64,000 nt of DNA from Neospora caninum Liverpool (GCF_000208865.1 NC_018395.1:2077920-2141919); one strand, 5' to 3'. Positions 1 to 13,700 are shown, counted from the first letter of the stretch. Notes: generated by a model from the letters alone, not told the origin. Translations and numbers: made by a program.

Positions 1-2420
1 TCTTCCGATGCCGCCAAATCACCAGAAGCGCGGAACGCGTCGTCGCCGGAACACGTCCGTCGACGACGCTCCAACTGTGTGTCATTCGTGCCACACTACA
101 GAGAGGAATGTCTCTTCCTCCTCGTATTTGGAGATGCAGAGCTCCTGCCCCCTCCTGTTCCTCCAGAATACGCTCATGAAAGTCCGAAAAGAGTCACCCT
201 TCTGCATCATTCCACCGCGTACCTTTCTGGGGGCTCAGCGCCGCCATTGTTCCTGCTTCTCTCGGTCACACTTTTTCGGGACGAGGCGCACACGACCGCG
301 AAGTGCAATGTTCCCCTGTTGAGAATCGGACCAACTTTTAGTTCACGTGGTACAGAAGGGATTCATAGAGCCCTCAAATCTTGGCCAAAAACGTAGGATA
401 CCCCATTCGGCGCCCTCGCCCGTCGCTTCGGATTGTCACAGCTCCCGCGGAACTTTCCACACAAGCATGCTGTTCAGAGCCTCCTAATGGAGACACGAAG
501 GACGGCGCCACGAGAGCGTTGCTGGCCCCGCATATAAGCTCATCGCCAGACCCGGTTCAGTTGCAGTCGTGCATGCAGGCTCCGCTGTCGCTCCGGCAGG
601 CGTTCCGCGCACAGTTTTGTGGAACGAACCGTGATCGCGCGGAGCGACGAGGGCACTGAATGCTGCTCGCTCGGAGTAAAAACTGTACTGGAGACGCAGC
701 CCCCCCTTCCAGGCAAGTCGCGCGTGCCTAGCAAACAAACGCACTAACCGGCGTCCTGTTGACAAGAAGTGTGTCGCTGACTGGCTCTTTGAGACGCGTG
801 CACTGCGGGGCCATGCGCCGAAGATTCTGGGCTATATATCGCCTCCAGCTTCCTCGGTGACTTGTAAAGTCGATTTTGGACCTTTTTTACTGAAGAGAGG
901 GATCTGAATTTGTCACTAATTTGTTTGAAGGATCGGCGCAACAAGGGCCATTCTTCCGCGACATGTGGCGTGAGCTGTAATTGTACTATACAACAGGTCG
1001 AGCTGTGCACCCAACACTGCGCCTCCCCGGCGTGAATCCAACGGTGAACGTATCGGCCCCGGCGCCGACGGCGGCTGTTTTGCTTTTTCTGGCCCTGCAA
1101 AATGCGGTTAAGCGAAACGATAGACTGAAAGGAGAGGTGAATACTGCGCTTCGGTCTCGAGAACGGCCGAGGCCAAATGCTTTATTACACGAGTGAGCAC
1201 CTAGATCATTAAGCATGCGAAAGTGGCGAGATACCAGCTTGTTGCCGGGGGGTTGCTTGCCGAGGAAGCGTTCCTTTCTCCAGTCATTCAAGGTCCGTGC
1301 GTAGGGTGTCTACGCGTCGAGGATGTCATGCAATCTCAACTTGTGTTCACTTTCTTTTACACAACGATGCAGTACGGTTCCGTTTCTTTTCGTCGATCGT
1401 TGCTCTAGTCCAGTAGTGCAACGCATGGTACATTGCGTCGATGTCAACAGCTAGTTTGAAGAAACGTAGGATTTCAGCTGTAGTATGTGTAGCTCTTCGC
1501 GTTCCTTCTGCGCTACGGTGTTCCGGGGTTCGACTTCAGGGAGCGGTCTTGTGAGCCAACGTCGGCGGTCACTGTTTGGTCGTCGCAGAGAAGTTATGCA
1601 GGCGCCTACTACGGAGCTTCTTTCTGCTTTTTCGGCTCACACCCTTTGCCCTCGGAGTAGCTCGACACGTAATTCGGCGTTGATGAATTGTCTTGCGCGT
1701 GCAACTGAGCTGACTGTGTTTGGGGACGTAGGCCGTGTTAGGGCCGGAGCTCTGTCTTGGTGCACTCAGATGTGTGTCCTGTCCGGTACCACCATCCTTT
1801 GATTATCAGCTTTGCAGTTTCCGAGATGCGCACTCGATCGTCGCTTGTCGTCGAGAAGCGTCTGATGGGTGCCCGTTGTCGTGCAAATTCCGTGTTGCCC
1901 TGACAGGGGCGTGTGCGTCTGGTTTACGATCTGTTAAGCTCCGCTTCGTCGAACAAGGCCAAAGTAGCGTCGTCGTGGAGAGACTTCAGCCTTCTTTAAG
2001 TGCGCTTCTTTTGTGCCGCGTTCCCTCACAGGTTCGCACTGCCGGCGAGGAGCAAATGTTCTTCGATATCTGCCAGGAAGGCAATTCTGCGTCGGCGAAT
2101 GAGCTCCGCGTCGCGTGCCTCTGTTTTTTTTTTCGACTGGGCGGTTTGCAGCCACACTTCACCGCGGCCGTATATTTCGAGCGTGCGCTCGAGTTTTGAC
2201 TCGGAACGCCGGCGTGAAGGGGTTCACCTGGACAGTTGGAAGCGAGTCCGACGTTGCGCTGCGTGTGTAGACCGGCGGCTGGGGCCTCGCTCTGCGCTTC
2301 CTCGGGGCGTACTGGGCACTCTCTGTCACGTTCGTTGTCACGTTCGTTGTGTTTAGAGACGTGCACCTGCAATGTTGGTGCTCCAGAAAGTTCCTTGCTT
2401 TCTGCGCGCTGGTTGCGACG
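1..2420. other. No confident gene; upstream region of the 2421-5369 ORF
   Basis: Several overlapping short ORFs occur on both strands, the longest (154 residues) at 1735-2199 on the plus strand. None has recognisable domains, a convincing splice pattern or a conserved composition, and they overlap one another in opposite directions. I read the stretch as intergenic DNA plus the 5' untranslated region of the following gene. Confidence 0.5.
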
Positions 2421-5369
2421 ATGGTCATCACGCGTTCTCAGGAGCTGCGTCGCCCTGGGGAAAACCCAGCTCGAGAACGTGAGGCGCAACTCTCGCAAAG
2501 CGCCACAGCGGCGAGTGGACTGATCGTCCGTGACTCCCTGCCAGGCACGACGGGTGCGCCGCGTGCAATATGTCGCGCGGCGTCTCAATCCAGTCTGTTC
2601 TCGCCGTGGTTGCGGTGGCCGCCTTTCTCCCGGCGGTCGTCATCCGGGGCGGTCTCGCGCTTGATTCCAGAAGAAAGCGACTCGCCGCCGCGTCCTGCGG
2701 ATCAAGTCGTTGTTCGCCCTTCAAGCAGAAGCGTGTTTTCGGTCGGAACTGCCTTCGGACCGAATTCCGCCGATGGAGCACCTAGATGCGTCTTTTCGGC
2801 GCAGCACCTTGCGAGCCATCAGAATCGAGGGACTTCCGCCGGGGTTTTTCGTGCATGGCAGTCGCTTACAGGATCTGGGGCCCGCGCCATCGGAAAAACC
2901 TCTCCGAACCTGTCGGGCGTCGCCGAGGTCGGCGACACTCTCGCCCCAGCTGCAGACGCGTCAAACTCGCCTCTGGTAGGTGGTGAGTCAGAGGAGTCAC
3001 CCACCTTTCCCGACTTCACTGGTGCATTTGGCGACTGGTGTGGATCTCCTGATGCGCCCGACAAAGCGCACAAGCGAACGGGTGGGCGGAATCTCGAGGC
3101 CTCGCGGGGCGGAGAGGAGGGTCCTGTGAGAAGGTCGGTGAAGGACGTGGACGAGCGAGGCGTGTCGACCGGGCTGGATGAGCTGCTCCCCGTGCGGGCT
3201 CCACCTCACTCCGAGCCTGTTGAACGCAAGCAGCGCTGTTCATTAGGGTGCGGCGCACTCGGAAGCGGGGCACTTTCTCGCCCAGGGAGTAGGCCAGAGA
3301 ATGCTGGCCTCCCAGGCTATTCGCCAATTCTGCGGCCGCAGGCCTGCCTTTGCGATTGCAAGCAGACGCATTTCGTCGAATGTGGGACGGATAGAGCGAC
3401 ACTCTCAGGGTCGGGAGTCTGTGGAGCGAACCCCCAAGACGATCTCCGCCGGCGTTCCTCGACGCCAGATCGGTCGCGACCAGGACTGCAGCTTAGTACT
3501 CGAGGCGACAGGGTCTTTGTCTCGCCCTCGTTCGTCCAGTCAGGCAGTGGGGATAAATGGAGTCCGAGAGGTTTGGTGCCCTCTTTGCGGAAGTCGAGAA
3601 GTAGCGATGATCTGCGTCGTGGTGGCGTGACGGCGCACGAGAGAGCCAGGGAACCGCAGGACGCATCGGATCCCGGTGACGATATGCCCGTGTGCGGCGC
3701 CGGGAATCGCCCCAATGTGTGGAGGAGGAGTCGGTCGTTTTCCCTCGCCGATGAGAGGGCTGTCGCGACGCCGAGAGACTCTGACGGCGCAGTGCGCCCG
3801 GAGAGTCCGTCACACACCGTGACGAAGGCCGCGAATCCTGGAGGCGCCTTCGCGGTCCGTTCAGCCTCTTGGGCTTCGCCTGACGCCAGACGCGTGTCCG
3901 TTGTGCAGAACGCGTGCTCGCTTTCTCGGCAACGCTGCGTCGGGATGCGGTCCGGCAGGGTGGGAAGGTGGATGAAAGGTCGGTCCCACGAAAACGGGGC
4001 CCTCTTCGAGCAGGAAGAGAATCCGAGTTTGGCAGAGGAGACGCCGACGGAGTGTGTGCAGAGACCGCCGAACTTTTGTGCACAACGTGGCGACGGTGGC
4101 TGCGAATCCCACGCTGTCCCAACAGAGGGACCGTGTAGTCTGTGTGTAGGCGCCAGTGGCCAGGAAGGCGGCGACACTGACAGGGAGATGGTTCGCAAGA
4201 GCAGCAGCGGCAGCACGATGTGCAGCACCAGTGAGTCGGACGGAGGCAGCTGCGACCGGAGGTTGACCAAGAGGCCATCGGGCACCAAAACAGTCTCGGT
4301 GTCGCGTCCTGTCGCGTCGATGACAGCGGGGGCTCCTGCCGATATACCCCCGTGTAACTCGCAGCTCGAAGACGTGGTTGGGTCGGAGTCGCCCGGGACT
4401 CACGACGCCGGGGGTGAGCATGCGGCTCTCGCTTTTGCAGATGGGCGCGGTCCAGACAGCGCCATCGGAACGGCCGCAGATTCGTTCGACACCGACCGGC
4501 TTCACGAGGATTCGGGCTTCCACCTCCAACGTCTGCAGTTGTTTCCGTGTGGATCTTCAGGGACGGATCTGCTCGAGATGGGATCTACTGGGAGTCTTTT
4601 TCCCGGGGAAGGCGACTTGATGAATCGCGCGCTGTCGCTAGACCCCTGGGACACACATGAAGTAGACTTGTACATCGCACCAACGTTGCACGTTCTTCGA
4701 CATGCGCGAGATCAAATGGATGGTGACGACTGTTCGACTGGTGTGGCCGCGGCTTATCCGTCGTCCGTTACTGGCCGCTGCAGGGACACCGAAAAAGGCG
4801 GTGGCGAGCCGTCAGGACACGAAAGGCCCAAAGCAGCGCCATGGACAGCGCGTTCGGACTCAGATGGGGAAACAGGTTCCGTTGACCCAGAGTCCTCGGA
4901 CCAAGGGAGCGAGGCGAATGGGAAGGCTGAGAGACAGGACTTCCAGCAGAACCGCGCGGCCGGCACAACGACGGCGGCGACCAGCCTGCCGTCCAACTCG
5001 GCGCGCAGCGGGGGATGTGCTTCTGTCACGTCGAGGGGCGTGTCAGGGATCAGCACTAACTCCGATGCGTCTTCCGCTGCAGCCCCGAGCCAGGCGGAGT
5101 TGGGCGAAAGCAACCGTGGAGACGGAGAGCTTATCTACAGTTCTTACAGGTCGCCCAGTCGCGGGATCGGGCGAGTGGGAGCAAGCAAGAAGTGTCTCGA
5201 CAGCGATCTCCTTGTAGTCAAACGGAAGCACTTCTCGCTCCTGGTCGAGGACGAGGAAGGCCTCCTTCACTTGGATGACATGCCGTCTTTCGAAGGTACG
5301 CGCGAAACGACGAGTGCCGTTCAAAAGTGCAGAAACATGGGTTCCGCAGAGTACAAGGGGGTCGGTTGA
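2421..5369 (+). CDS. Unidentified long Ser/Arg/Gly-rich protein
   Basis: An uninterrupted frame runs from 2349 to the TGA at 5367-5369. I prefer the ATG at 2421 (MVITRSQEL), giving about 982 residues; an ATG at 2349 would add 24. The protein is low in complexity, rich in Ser, Gly, Arg and Asp, with no signal peptide or membrane span. The most protein-like stretches are near the C terminus: VDLYIAPTLHVLRHARDQM, and a segment KRKHFSLLVEDEEGLLHLDD just before 5295. A phase-1 donor (GGTACGCG) follows at 5296 and an acceptor (ctttccttcttcag) at 5664. The phases match, so the last 24 codons may be intron and a second exon may begin at 5665. The continuation is not convincing, so the coordinates give the unspliced reading. 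Function unknown. Confidence 0.6.
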   Translation: MVITRSQELRRPGENPAREREAQLSQSATAASGLIVRDSLPGTTGAPRAICRAASQSSLFSPWLRWPPFSRRSSSGAVSRLIPEESDSPPRPADQVVVRPSSRSVFSVGTAFGPNSADGAPRCVFSAQHLASHQNRGTSAGVFRAWQSLTGSGARAIGKTSPNLSGVAEVGDTLAPAADASNSPLVGGESEESPTFPDFTGAFGDWCGSPDAPDKAHKRTGGRNLEASRGGEEGPVRRSVKDVDERGVSTGLDELLPVRAPPHSEPVERKQRCSLGCGALGSGALSRPGSRPENAGLPGYSPILRPQACLCDCKQTHFVECGTDRATLSGSGVCGANPQDDLRRRSSTPDRSRPGLQLSTRGDRVFVSPSFVQSGSGDKWSPRGLVPSLRKSRSSDDLRRGGVTAHERAREPQDASDPGDDMPVCGAGNRPNVWRRSRSFSLADERAVATPRDSDGAVRPESPSHTVTKAANPGGAFAVRSASWASPDARRVSVVQNACSLSRQRCVGMRSGRVGRWMKGRSHENGALFEQEENPSLAEETPTECVQRPPNFCAQRGDGGCESHAVPTEGPCSLCVGASGQEGGDTDREMVRKSSSGSTMCSTSESDGGSCDRRLTKRPSGTKTVSVSRPVASMTAGAPADIPPCNSQLEDVVGSESPGTHDAGGEHAALAFADGRGPDSAIGTAADSFDTDRLHEDSGFHLQRLQLFPCGSSGTDLLEMGSTGSLFPGEGDLMNRALSLDPWDTHEVDLYIAPTLHVLRHARDQMDGDDCSTGVAAAYPSSVTGRCRDTEKGGGEPSGHERPKAAPWTARSDSDGETGSVDPESSDQGSEANGKAERQDFQQNRAAGTTTAATSLPSNSARSGGCASVTSRGVSGISTNSDASSAAAPSQAELGESNRGDGELIYSSYRSPSRGIGRVGASKKCLDSDLLVVKRKHFSLLVEDEEGLLHLDDMPSFEGTRETTSAVQKCRNMGSAEYKGVG

Positions 5370-7781
5370 GAGGGTGGCCACGATCCTGAGACTGTCTTTG
5401 ATCAAGTTCGAGGTGACTGGAAAACTCGAGGGCTCGAGTTGTGTGTCAGAGCTAGCGCCGCAGTTTTTTGCACTTATTGTTGACAAATCCCCAGACAGGG
5501 GGGGGGGAGGCGGGGCACTGCCTGAGTGCAGTGCATAATACACGCTTGGTCTCCGGACTGGCGAGGACGCCTGAGTGTTTTTGTCTGCTGGGACGGAGAG
5601 GCCTAGGCGTGAATTCAGCGTCAGTGCGTGCAACGGGTTCTTTTTTTATCCTTTCCTTCTTCAGGTTGCCTCTTCGTCATGAACCTGGCGTCGTCGAGGC
5701 GTTCTTCGTATTCACGACTGCTGCGGTCTCTCCCGTTCCGGCGACTGCTGTTTTTCGTTCTGGCCCAAGGTCACCTCTTTTGGTTCAGGTCTTCTCGCGA
5801 CTTCGTGCTCCGGGGTTTCTCAGCAGCTGTGGGGAGTGTCTCCCTCATCATCAACCAGTGTCATGTGGACGTCGCTGAGTCTTCAGCGACTCTGCAGGGC
5901 GGCCGTTTCCGTCTCGAATTCAAGAATTGGCGGCGAAGCCTCGAACTCCAGGCTGGGTCCTGCAGCAGCGGCAAAGGGAAGAGAAGGAGTCGGCTAGAAG
6001 CCGGAAGCTGCCGGGGAGCGTGGGTCCAGCAGCTGCTCGCCACGATTCAAAAGGTGCGTTGGAGCCGCGGATTTTACAGAGCAGTTTCCTTCTCCGAGAG
6101 GCACGGGTGTGCGGGTTTGCGGTTTCCAGGCGAGTGCGAATGGAGGCATGCGAGGCCCATTCGACCGATGTTGTTTTATGTGCTGCGTGTTCAACAGGCA
6201 GAACAAATTCGCGACCGGTTCCGGACAGTGGACTGGGAACAGACGCAGCTCCACGCATGGAAGATTGCGGAGCGGTTTGGTGTCATTTAACGCGTCAGAA
6301 GACTCTACGGATGTGCCAGCTTTTCTCGCGCCTGCAAGCTCTCCTGTGTCTCCTGCGGCTTTTTGTGAGTAGACACGCGTCCGTTTTTCACGTTGTGTCA
6401 GACGCGTTAACTCCGAGACTCTCGCGTCGGTGTCTCTCGGCGATGCCGACACGGTGCACACGACGGTGTGATCAGTTGAGGCTGTGCAAATTTCACGCAA
6501 AGCAGTATAGTCAGGTACGACACTAAAGAACCACAGCTGTTTGAAAGATGTGTCACAACTGGCTGCACGGCAGTCAGGGGCGTTCAGTAACGTGGATGGT
6601 GAAGTGTCTCTACAGTGGCCGCTTCTTGAACAGAAGCGCCCACCTCTGTCATTTGTGCAAGTGACGTGTGGGACAAACGTCACCACGAGATCTTTGATAT
6701 ATGTGGCCTTGTTCGCACGTCGGCTGTGCTGGAACAATGCAGAAAAAGTAGGTTGCTTGCAGGTTCGCTGTCATCGAAGCATGAAGTCGTACCTTTCTGA
6801 ACGGTGTATTTTGTGTTCTGTGACGGCCCCGTGTCAGCATGTGAAGGGTCCGCGTGGTACACTGTTCGATTTCTAACCAGTTTTCAGTCCTTTAGAGCTG
6901 AGTTCGGGAAGCTCGGATCTCATTCCAAAAACCTTTGCCCGGGATTATATTGGCTAACGCGGAAACCAGCAGGTGAAAGTGATTTTAACGCTCGAAGAAA
7001 CCGCGCACGCGCGTTCTGACTTAAAAGATGTGTGGCGACAGAGACCACGAGTCTTCTCACACTGTAGGTACGCACAGATACGTCCGAGAAGGGAAAGTGC
7101 CAGTGCAGCGGTCTCCTTGGAAGTGCTGGAACGGGAGCAAGCATTTTGCTCGGACCTCGAAATGCGCTCACGAATATGCGCGAAACAGAAACCTGCCGTC
7201 GCCGCTACCAAACAAAACTCAGCAACAAAAACACGCGACACTCGTACGCTGCCGGTTTACAGACAGCTCTTTCACCAGCCAGCAGTGCAGCTGCGCAACG
7301 AGGCGCGAGAGCTTCGAAAGAGCGAAAACAGACTGCCACACAGCAATGCACGGTATAAAGTCAAAGGCGCACTCACGAGTCGCGCACCGCCCACCACGAG
7401 CGCTCTGCGAGAGCTGGGCAGCGTGCGAGGCGAGTGTTTTCGGGCGAGGGACAGCAGAGACGAAAGGTGCGGGGTCACCCGGCAGCCGCTCGTTGTGCCG
7501 TGCGCGCGACATCGTCGCTCGGCACGAGCGCCGCCTGTGTCTGTACAGCAAGGCGTGACACGCCGGCACGAAGCGTCTCCGTCCCTTGCGGGTCTGTCCG
7601 ACGCACAAAACGCTGAGTGCACCGGTAGCTGACAGGAGGAGGTTCAGTGTGTCCCCTCCAGAGGCTAGATGAGAACTTGGCGGGGGTGGCGCCGCAACGC
7701 ATGTGCTACATACACTCCAGCGGATAACTTTTTCGCATGCGTCTGAATCACCAATGCGACGGCCAGGGTCGTTCGTCCGTG
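5370..7781. other. Mostly non-coding; possible 3' exon of the upstream gene
   Basis: The frame 5665-6290 could be a second exon of the 2421-5369 gene because it starts with a matching phase-1 acceptor, but its translation is Arg/Phe/Leu-rich and not obviously protein-like. A competing frame between 5880 and 6526 is Gln/Arg/Glu-rich. Beyond 6530 the ORFs overlap on both strands without splice logic. A G-rich run lies at about 5500-5517. Confidence 0.4.
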
Positions 7782-10700
7782 TTAGATGAACTCATCTTCT
7801 CCTTCGCCGTCCAAATCGGGAATGATCACACCTCCCGCACCTGTACCGAAGTCATCGCTTCCCGGCCCATCCGGAGCAGTCCCCCCAGTCCACGGCCGCA
7901 GGAAGAACGGCGCAGTCGCCCCTGAGGCTGCCTCACGGCGTGTCTGCGCCGCTGCCAGTGCATCGCCGTCGGCGCGCACAGCTGGTTCCTGCCGATCAGG
8001 ACCGGAAGTCTGTCGACCGGCAGCGGCCTTTCCGGAACTTCCTGGGGCCGCGCTGCCGCTCCCCCCTCCAGTTCTCTGCGAGTCGCCGGGGCCGTTCCCC
8101 TTTCGAAACTTGGCGCCGCCGAGAGAGCTTCCAGGAGCCTTTTTCTGTCCTGGCGTCTCGTCGTGCGGGCCGGGACCCGGTTTTCTCTCGTCTCGCGCGT
8201 TTGAAGCCGTCGGGAAGTCTTCGGTTCGCGCGCCGCCAAACAAGTCCGCGAGAGAGTCGACTCCGCCTGTATCGACACCGGGATCTTGGGAGTCCAGGCC
8301 AGTGCGCGTCGCGCCGCCCTGGTTCCCTTCCGCAAGCGCAGGCCGAGACACGGCCTGCTCTCCGTCCTGGCCCAGAACGCCCTTTGGATTCGCCGCATGC
8401 GCCCCACACGCGCTGGTCTTCTTCCGCCCGCGAACGCGAGGACTCTTGCTGGCGCTCTTTTTCCCCGCAGGAGGCGCTTCCAAACCGCTCTGCGCCTGGG
8501 GCGCCCTCGGCGCCGACTCGAGGCCGCTGGAAGCAGGCCAGCTTTCCGAGGGCGCCTGGCCGTCTCGGGTGTCTCCAGGGAGTCGGCGCGCACCGCCTGG
8601 GACCGCCGCCGCGCTCGCGCCCCCCGCAGCCTCGTTTTTGTCCGCAGCTGGAGACGTCCCCGCTCCAAATGCGCCGCCTTGACTCTGTGCGGACGCGGAG
8701 CTCGGGCGAGCGACGGCTGCAACTCGCGCAGCAGTGGCTGCGGGAAACGAGGATGGCACAGCCGCGGAAGGCACAGCCGAGTTTCCGCTCTGGCCCGCGG
8801 CGGGTTGCGCAGGCGCACGCGGCACCGGAGCCCCGACGAGCAGGTGCCGGGCGACGCGACCTGGAGGCGCTTGTAAGTCGAAGTGGAGCATCTCAATCAG
8901 CTGAAGCTGACGCAACCTGTTGCGAGACACAAACAAGGGATGGCCCTACACACAGATGACCCCACGCGCGGGGCGGCGAGAACGATCCGAACCGAGCCTC
9001 GCGACTCGCGCCCGCGCACAAGCTCCGGCTCTATAGACACGGCAAGCGGCAGCGGGGCCGCACACTGCGGAACCTTTTGGCTACAGCGGCAGGTGCGTCA
9101 CGAAGTGAATCTACCGAGACGGAACCCCCAGGAGACACGAAAACGAGAGAGACTTCACGCTGGAACATCCACGGGGTTTCGAAAATTGTGATACACGCAG
9201 CAGGGAATCCTCGCCTCCCAGCCCAGTGTCGGTCGAAAGACAGCCTGGAAGTTCTGGGCGTCTGTGTTCCTAGGACTCGTTTCCCCTCTCGACAGACGAG
9301 ACCCCAGGTGCTGTTACCTGAACTGTGCGGGGAACAGCGAGGCTGCCGTTCGCGTGTGCAGAAAGGCTCGGAAGTCCAGGGCGGTGACTTTCAAAAGCAG
9401 GCATCGCTGGGATTGAGCAACCTGCAAGAATTCGGAGGGAGGCACATGCACGAGGTGCGCGGATCTCGCTGCACGTTTTGACGTTGATCGAGTGTCTTCA
9501 AGAAGCTCTGGCGCCTCTCCGTAACGTGCCGCCTGGACCGGTTTTCGACACTGTTGCGCGTCCATCCTTCTTCAGACACGACACTTTGCACGGCAGAAGC
9601 TCGGAAGGCGCCTCGTTGGAAAGCGTTTTCGCTTCCAGCAACAGAACGCCAAACGCATGTGCCACGAACTTCCTTTCGAAAAGATGCGCCTGCCTTCTGC
9701 ACACCTCTCAAGTGGGCATCTACCCACAGTCAGCTCTCGGGTCCTCTCCGCCGATCCTGCAGATCTGCGGGTCTCTTGACCCCCCCCGCTTCGAAAACCC
9801 CTCTCTCGGCCACCCTCATTTTTTGCTCCTTTCGCTCCCGGTGTCTCTTCGTCTCTTTGGCCTCCGCCCCTTTCGCGCGCTCCAGCCCTTCTGTCGCATT
9901 CCCCGCCCCGCTCTCGCCCTCCTCTCACCTTCGCAAATTCAATCGCCTTCGCTTCCGCGACGGCCACGGCCTCTCGCCGCTGAGCCTCCAGCTGCTCCTG
10001 CTTTGCCTTCTGCACTTTCCACTGCTGGCTGCCGAGAGAGCCGCCAGAACGGAGCGCCGGCGCCCAGACGCTCGGCCCCGGAGCCCCTTCGGCGGCAGCT
10101 GCGGCCCCTGGCGCTGGTCCAAACAACGCAGAGAGGCTGTCCGTCTGCGAGAGCGCGAGAGCAGGCGACAGAAGACCAAACGTTCGCGAGGCCTCACGCG
10201 GTTCCAAAAAGACAGAGAGAGGTTTTCGATCCTCGCGGACGCGCTCGAGATGATCTCCGCGCCGGCAGCAGCACTCGCGTTGCGCGTTTTCGCGCCTTGG
10301 CCCCGACCGGTGACGCGAGATGCAGGAGAACGGTCCCGCATTAACTCACGATGTCAGACTTGTGCACAACCCATTGTCGCGCACTGAAAAGCGTGGAAAG
10401 TCTTCTTCAGCATGCAGGAGTTGTCTACTGCTGACCCAGCAGTGCAGCGAGGGAAGTTCCGGATCGAAACTGGCCCCCCACGCCGCCCCGCGCGAGCTCG
10501 CAGCCTGCCCTCAGTCCGTCGATTTCTGGCCCAGGCTACGCGTGGTGTCTGAACCTTTTTGGGTGCACGGTGGCATCTATTCAGGTTTCGTGGGCGTGTC
10601 GACGTCTTCCACGCAAACCCCATCGCGACAACCAGCTCTGCGTTCCGTTGTCTTTGAAGAGAAGAGATCTTACCGCATCGCCGACGCCGTCGCGACTCAA

Positions 10701-13700
10701 ATCTTCGCTGGCTGTGAGGCCTCCGCCCGCCGCGTCGCCTGCCGGCGCCACTGCGCGCTGTCTTGCTCGATTGGACCGGTTTCTCCGCTGGTTCTCCTGG
10801 AGCTTCCGCAGACGGTCCACCTGCAGCCGCGGCGCGGCGCACACAGAGAAGCGCACACAAAGCGGTGCCCGTAGAGGTAGCCTCGCCCGCGTTCTCGTCC
10901 CCATCTGTTTCTCGCCAACGCGGAAAGACGCCTCGCAAACGGTGGACGCGCTGTGAGGCCCCGCCGCTGGAACAGCCGCTGCATCTCTGTCGAGCAAGGC
11001 CGCTGTGCCGAGACGGCTCGAGACGGATCCACCGACCCGCGCGCATATCGCGTGGGGAACCCCGTCAGCGGTGGGGGCACGCCGATGAGTCTCGCGAACA
11101 GGGGCTTTTCGCGGTTTGGCCCAAACGCATGACACGGTAAGACGTGAGAAAACTACGTGCTGCGCAAGAGAGGCATCTGCGTCGACACAGGAAAGTTTCG
11201 CTTATCCCTGCAGCCGAGCGAGAATGCCGGGAAGGTGATCCAGGAGACACCGTCCGGCACAGAGAAGACCAGGCGCGTGCACTGGATCGACCAGCCGCGT
11301 GTCTCGCCCCTGCGCACCCAAGCCCCGTTTGCTGTCTATACACTCCCTCGAGAGTCCCAGTTCCTTCTCGCCACTCGCTCACCAGTTGTCTGTCGCTCTC
11401 CTTCTGCATAAAGAAGGCCTGCAGTTCACCGATGTCTTGTTTGATCGAGAAATGCTGGAGCAAACCTGCGGGGCCACTTGTCGCCAGCGCGCTGCCCGAG
11501 CCAGGGTCTGGGCCTTCCCAGTCGGACGGTCTCTCGCTGTTACACGGATACGAGCCTTGCAACAGTTCTGCGAACGCGTCGTCGCCCATCCCCTCGTCGG
11601 GGAAATCGAAATCAACGGTGCGGCTGTTGTCTGACGGATCTGCGCCGGCAGACAAACGCTGGAAAAGGCGGTCAACTCGGTACTCGGAAAGCGCACTCAG
11701 ACTTGGCGCCATAGCCCTGTACGTACACGACGCCGCATGTCAGCAACTGAGAAACGATTCAGTCGCCTGCGTCGCTGGAGAGGCCGACTTTCTTCCGAGG
11801 TTCGACAGCACGGAAAACACGAGAGATTTCCAGTCCAGCAAAGCGTGATGTTCCCATAGTCTCGTTCGGCCTCACCCTCGCCCTCGGCGCTGTGCGTTTT
11901 CGCTACGCGTCAAAAGAAAAAACAGGCTACGTGCGCATATGCGTCCCAGCTTTTTCACGCCAAGACGTCTTGGCTTCAATCCTTTACAGACTGCACCGTG
12001 TTAAATTGTGGTTCCTCATCGGATGGCACGATGACGCATGCATACGTAGGCAAGCATTCATCCCGAAGACTTCCTTGTCTCCGCGTCCGCTACCTGTTTT
12101 CGCTCAGACCCCTACTTGTGATTTCCCGTCGCTCGTCCACCGCCACTCCGCCGGCTCCCTCTTTCAGGTCGGCTGCACATCGCGGCGCTTCAACGCCAAC
12201 GCCGGATTCTCAAGGAAATGAAAGTGGTCCCTTGCCAGCGTTCTTCACCCGCACAAGTCTGTTACGGAGTCAGGCCCTCCAGTGTAGATACACAGCTGCG
12301 TCCGCAGGCTCGAGGCAGCGCACGCGTCCACTGGCAACACACGGACGGAATGCAACGCAAGACCCGGAACTTTCCGCGGTTCCTGTTCTTTACAGTCTCA
12401 CCGTAGTCTGTCTTTTAACGCTCGCTTGATCGTGTCGCGAATCGCTTTCTCGTCGCGCAAGAGAAATCTCCGGCCATACACGCCACTCAAGCGTCTCACG
12501 GAGGTCTCCAGCAGGCGCTGAATATGGGAATCCAGGCGGCCTAGCCTTCGCCGCGGTGCGAAGCAGGCGTCGTCCGCGCGCCTTGGAACGTTGCGCCACG
12601 CCGCCAGAGCCACGCTCCTTCCCTTGGCGTCCAGGTAGTACCCGGGCATCCCTCTCGCGTCATCTCGCAACGAGCGAAAGGCCGCTGGAGCCCCGTGCGT
12701 GGGAAAAGGTCCCGCAGGCTGCGTCAGGAAGGAAAGCTGGTGAAGGCTGTGGTAGAACGGCTGTTGGCTGCGAACCGCCTGCCGCTCCTGCATCTGGTGC
12801 ACCTGCGCCGCCACGCCTGGAGCCGGCGGCTCCGCTTGGAGTCGTGTCTCCGTGCCTGGATCCAGAGCCACCGCGGTGCGCCTCGCCACACTCCGCAGCG
12901 CCTCCGAGAGAGACTGTGCGTCCGTCTCGACACCCAACGCCTGTCCGCCGCGGTGACGAGCAGTGTACACGGGGCGCGGTCCCGCGTAGTCAGCGAGACC
13001 CGCCACGGTCGCTTCAATCGCCAGTGCACCACCCTCTCCGTCCCACGCGTCCGGCTCGATGCGCTTGACGGGCTGCGGCCGAGACAGCAGCGTGCGCATC
13101 ATCCTCACAAAAGCGAGACGGTGACTCCCCATGCTTCCCGACCCGTCAGATCCGGGGAAGACCGCCGCGCCCCCAGACACGCCCCCGCTGTGCAGCGTCG
13201 CTGGAGGGCATTCCCCGAAACTCTCTGCGGGCGCATTGCTTCGCGCAGCGCCACTCGGCGCTCGCTGGGTCCCAGAGCCCGCATTCGCAGGCGCCGCTCC
13301 CCGCACTCCCGCAGACGGCGCGCCGTTCCCCGAGCTGAGACCGCCTGCTTGGAGTCGAGCAGACGCGGTTAGGTTCACCGCACCCGCGACGCCGTCGCAT
13401 CGACCGGCCTGTCCCTGTTCGCGGTCTCGACTGCCCGGCTGTCTGCCTTGCCTCTCGCCAGCGGCGCCGCCAACAGCGGCTTCTTGGCCATCTCCAAACG
13501 CTGAACTGCCTTCGGGGGAGCCTGGAGGGAGATGGGCAACTGCAGGCCGTTCTCGACAGCCCGCCTCTTCTTCGCGAGCCCCGGCCAAAGGGTTGTCGGA
13601 GTCGACGCGCGCGCGCTTGACTGGGTGCCCGTCGGCGCTCTGGGGATCCGAGGGCGCTGGCGACTTGTCCAAAAAAGCGGGAGGCGTTCCCGGAGGGGCG

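Noticed and set aside
1515..1560. GGTTCGAC sequence resembling a tRNA T-loop
   Set aside because: Flanking bases do not pair into a T stem and no anticodon or acceptor stem could be drawn.
7786..8959. Long plus-strand ORFs of 298 and 339 residues, and a minus-strand ORF in another frame
   Set aside because: They are antisense or out-of-frame shadows of the GC-rich last exon of the large minus-strand gene, with compositions expected from complementing Ser/Gly/Ala codons.
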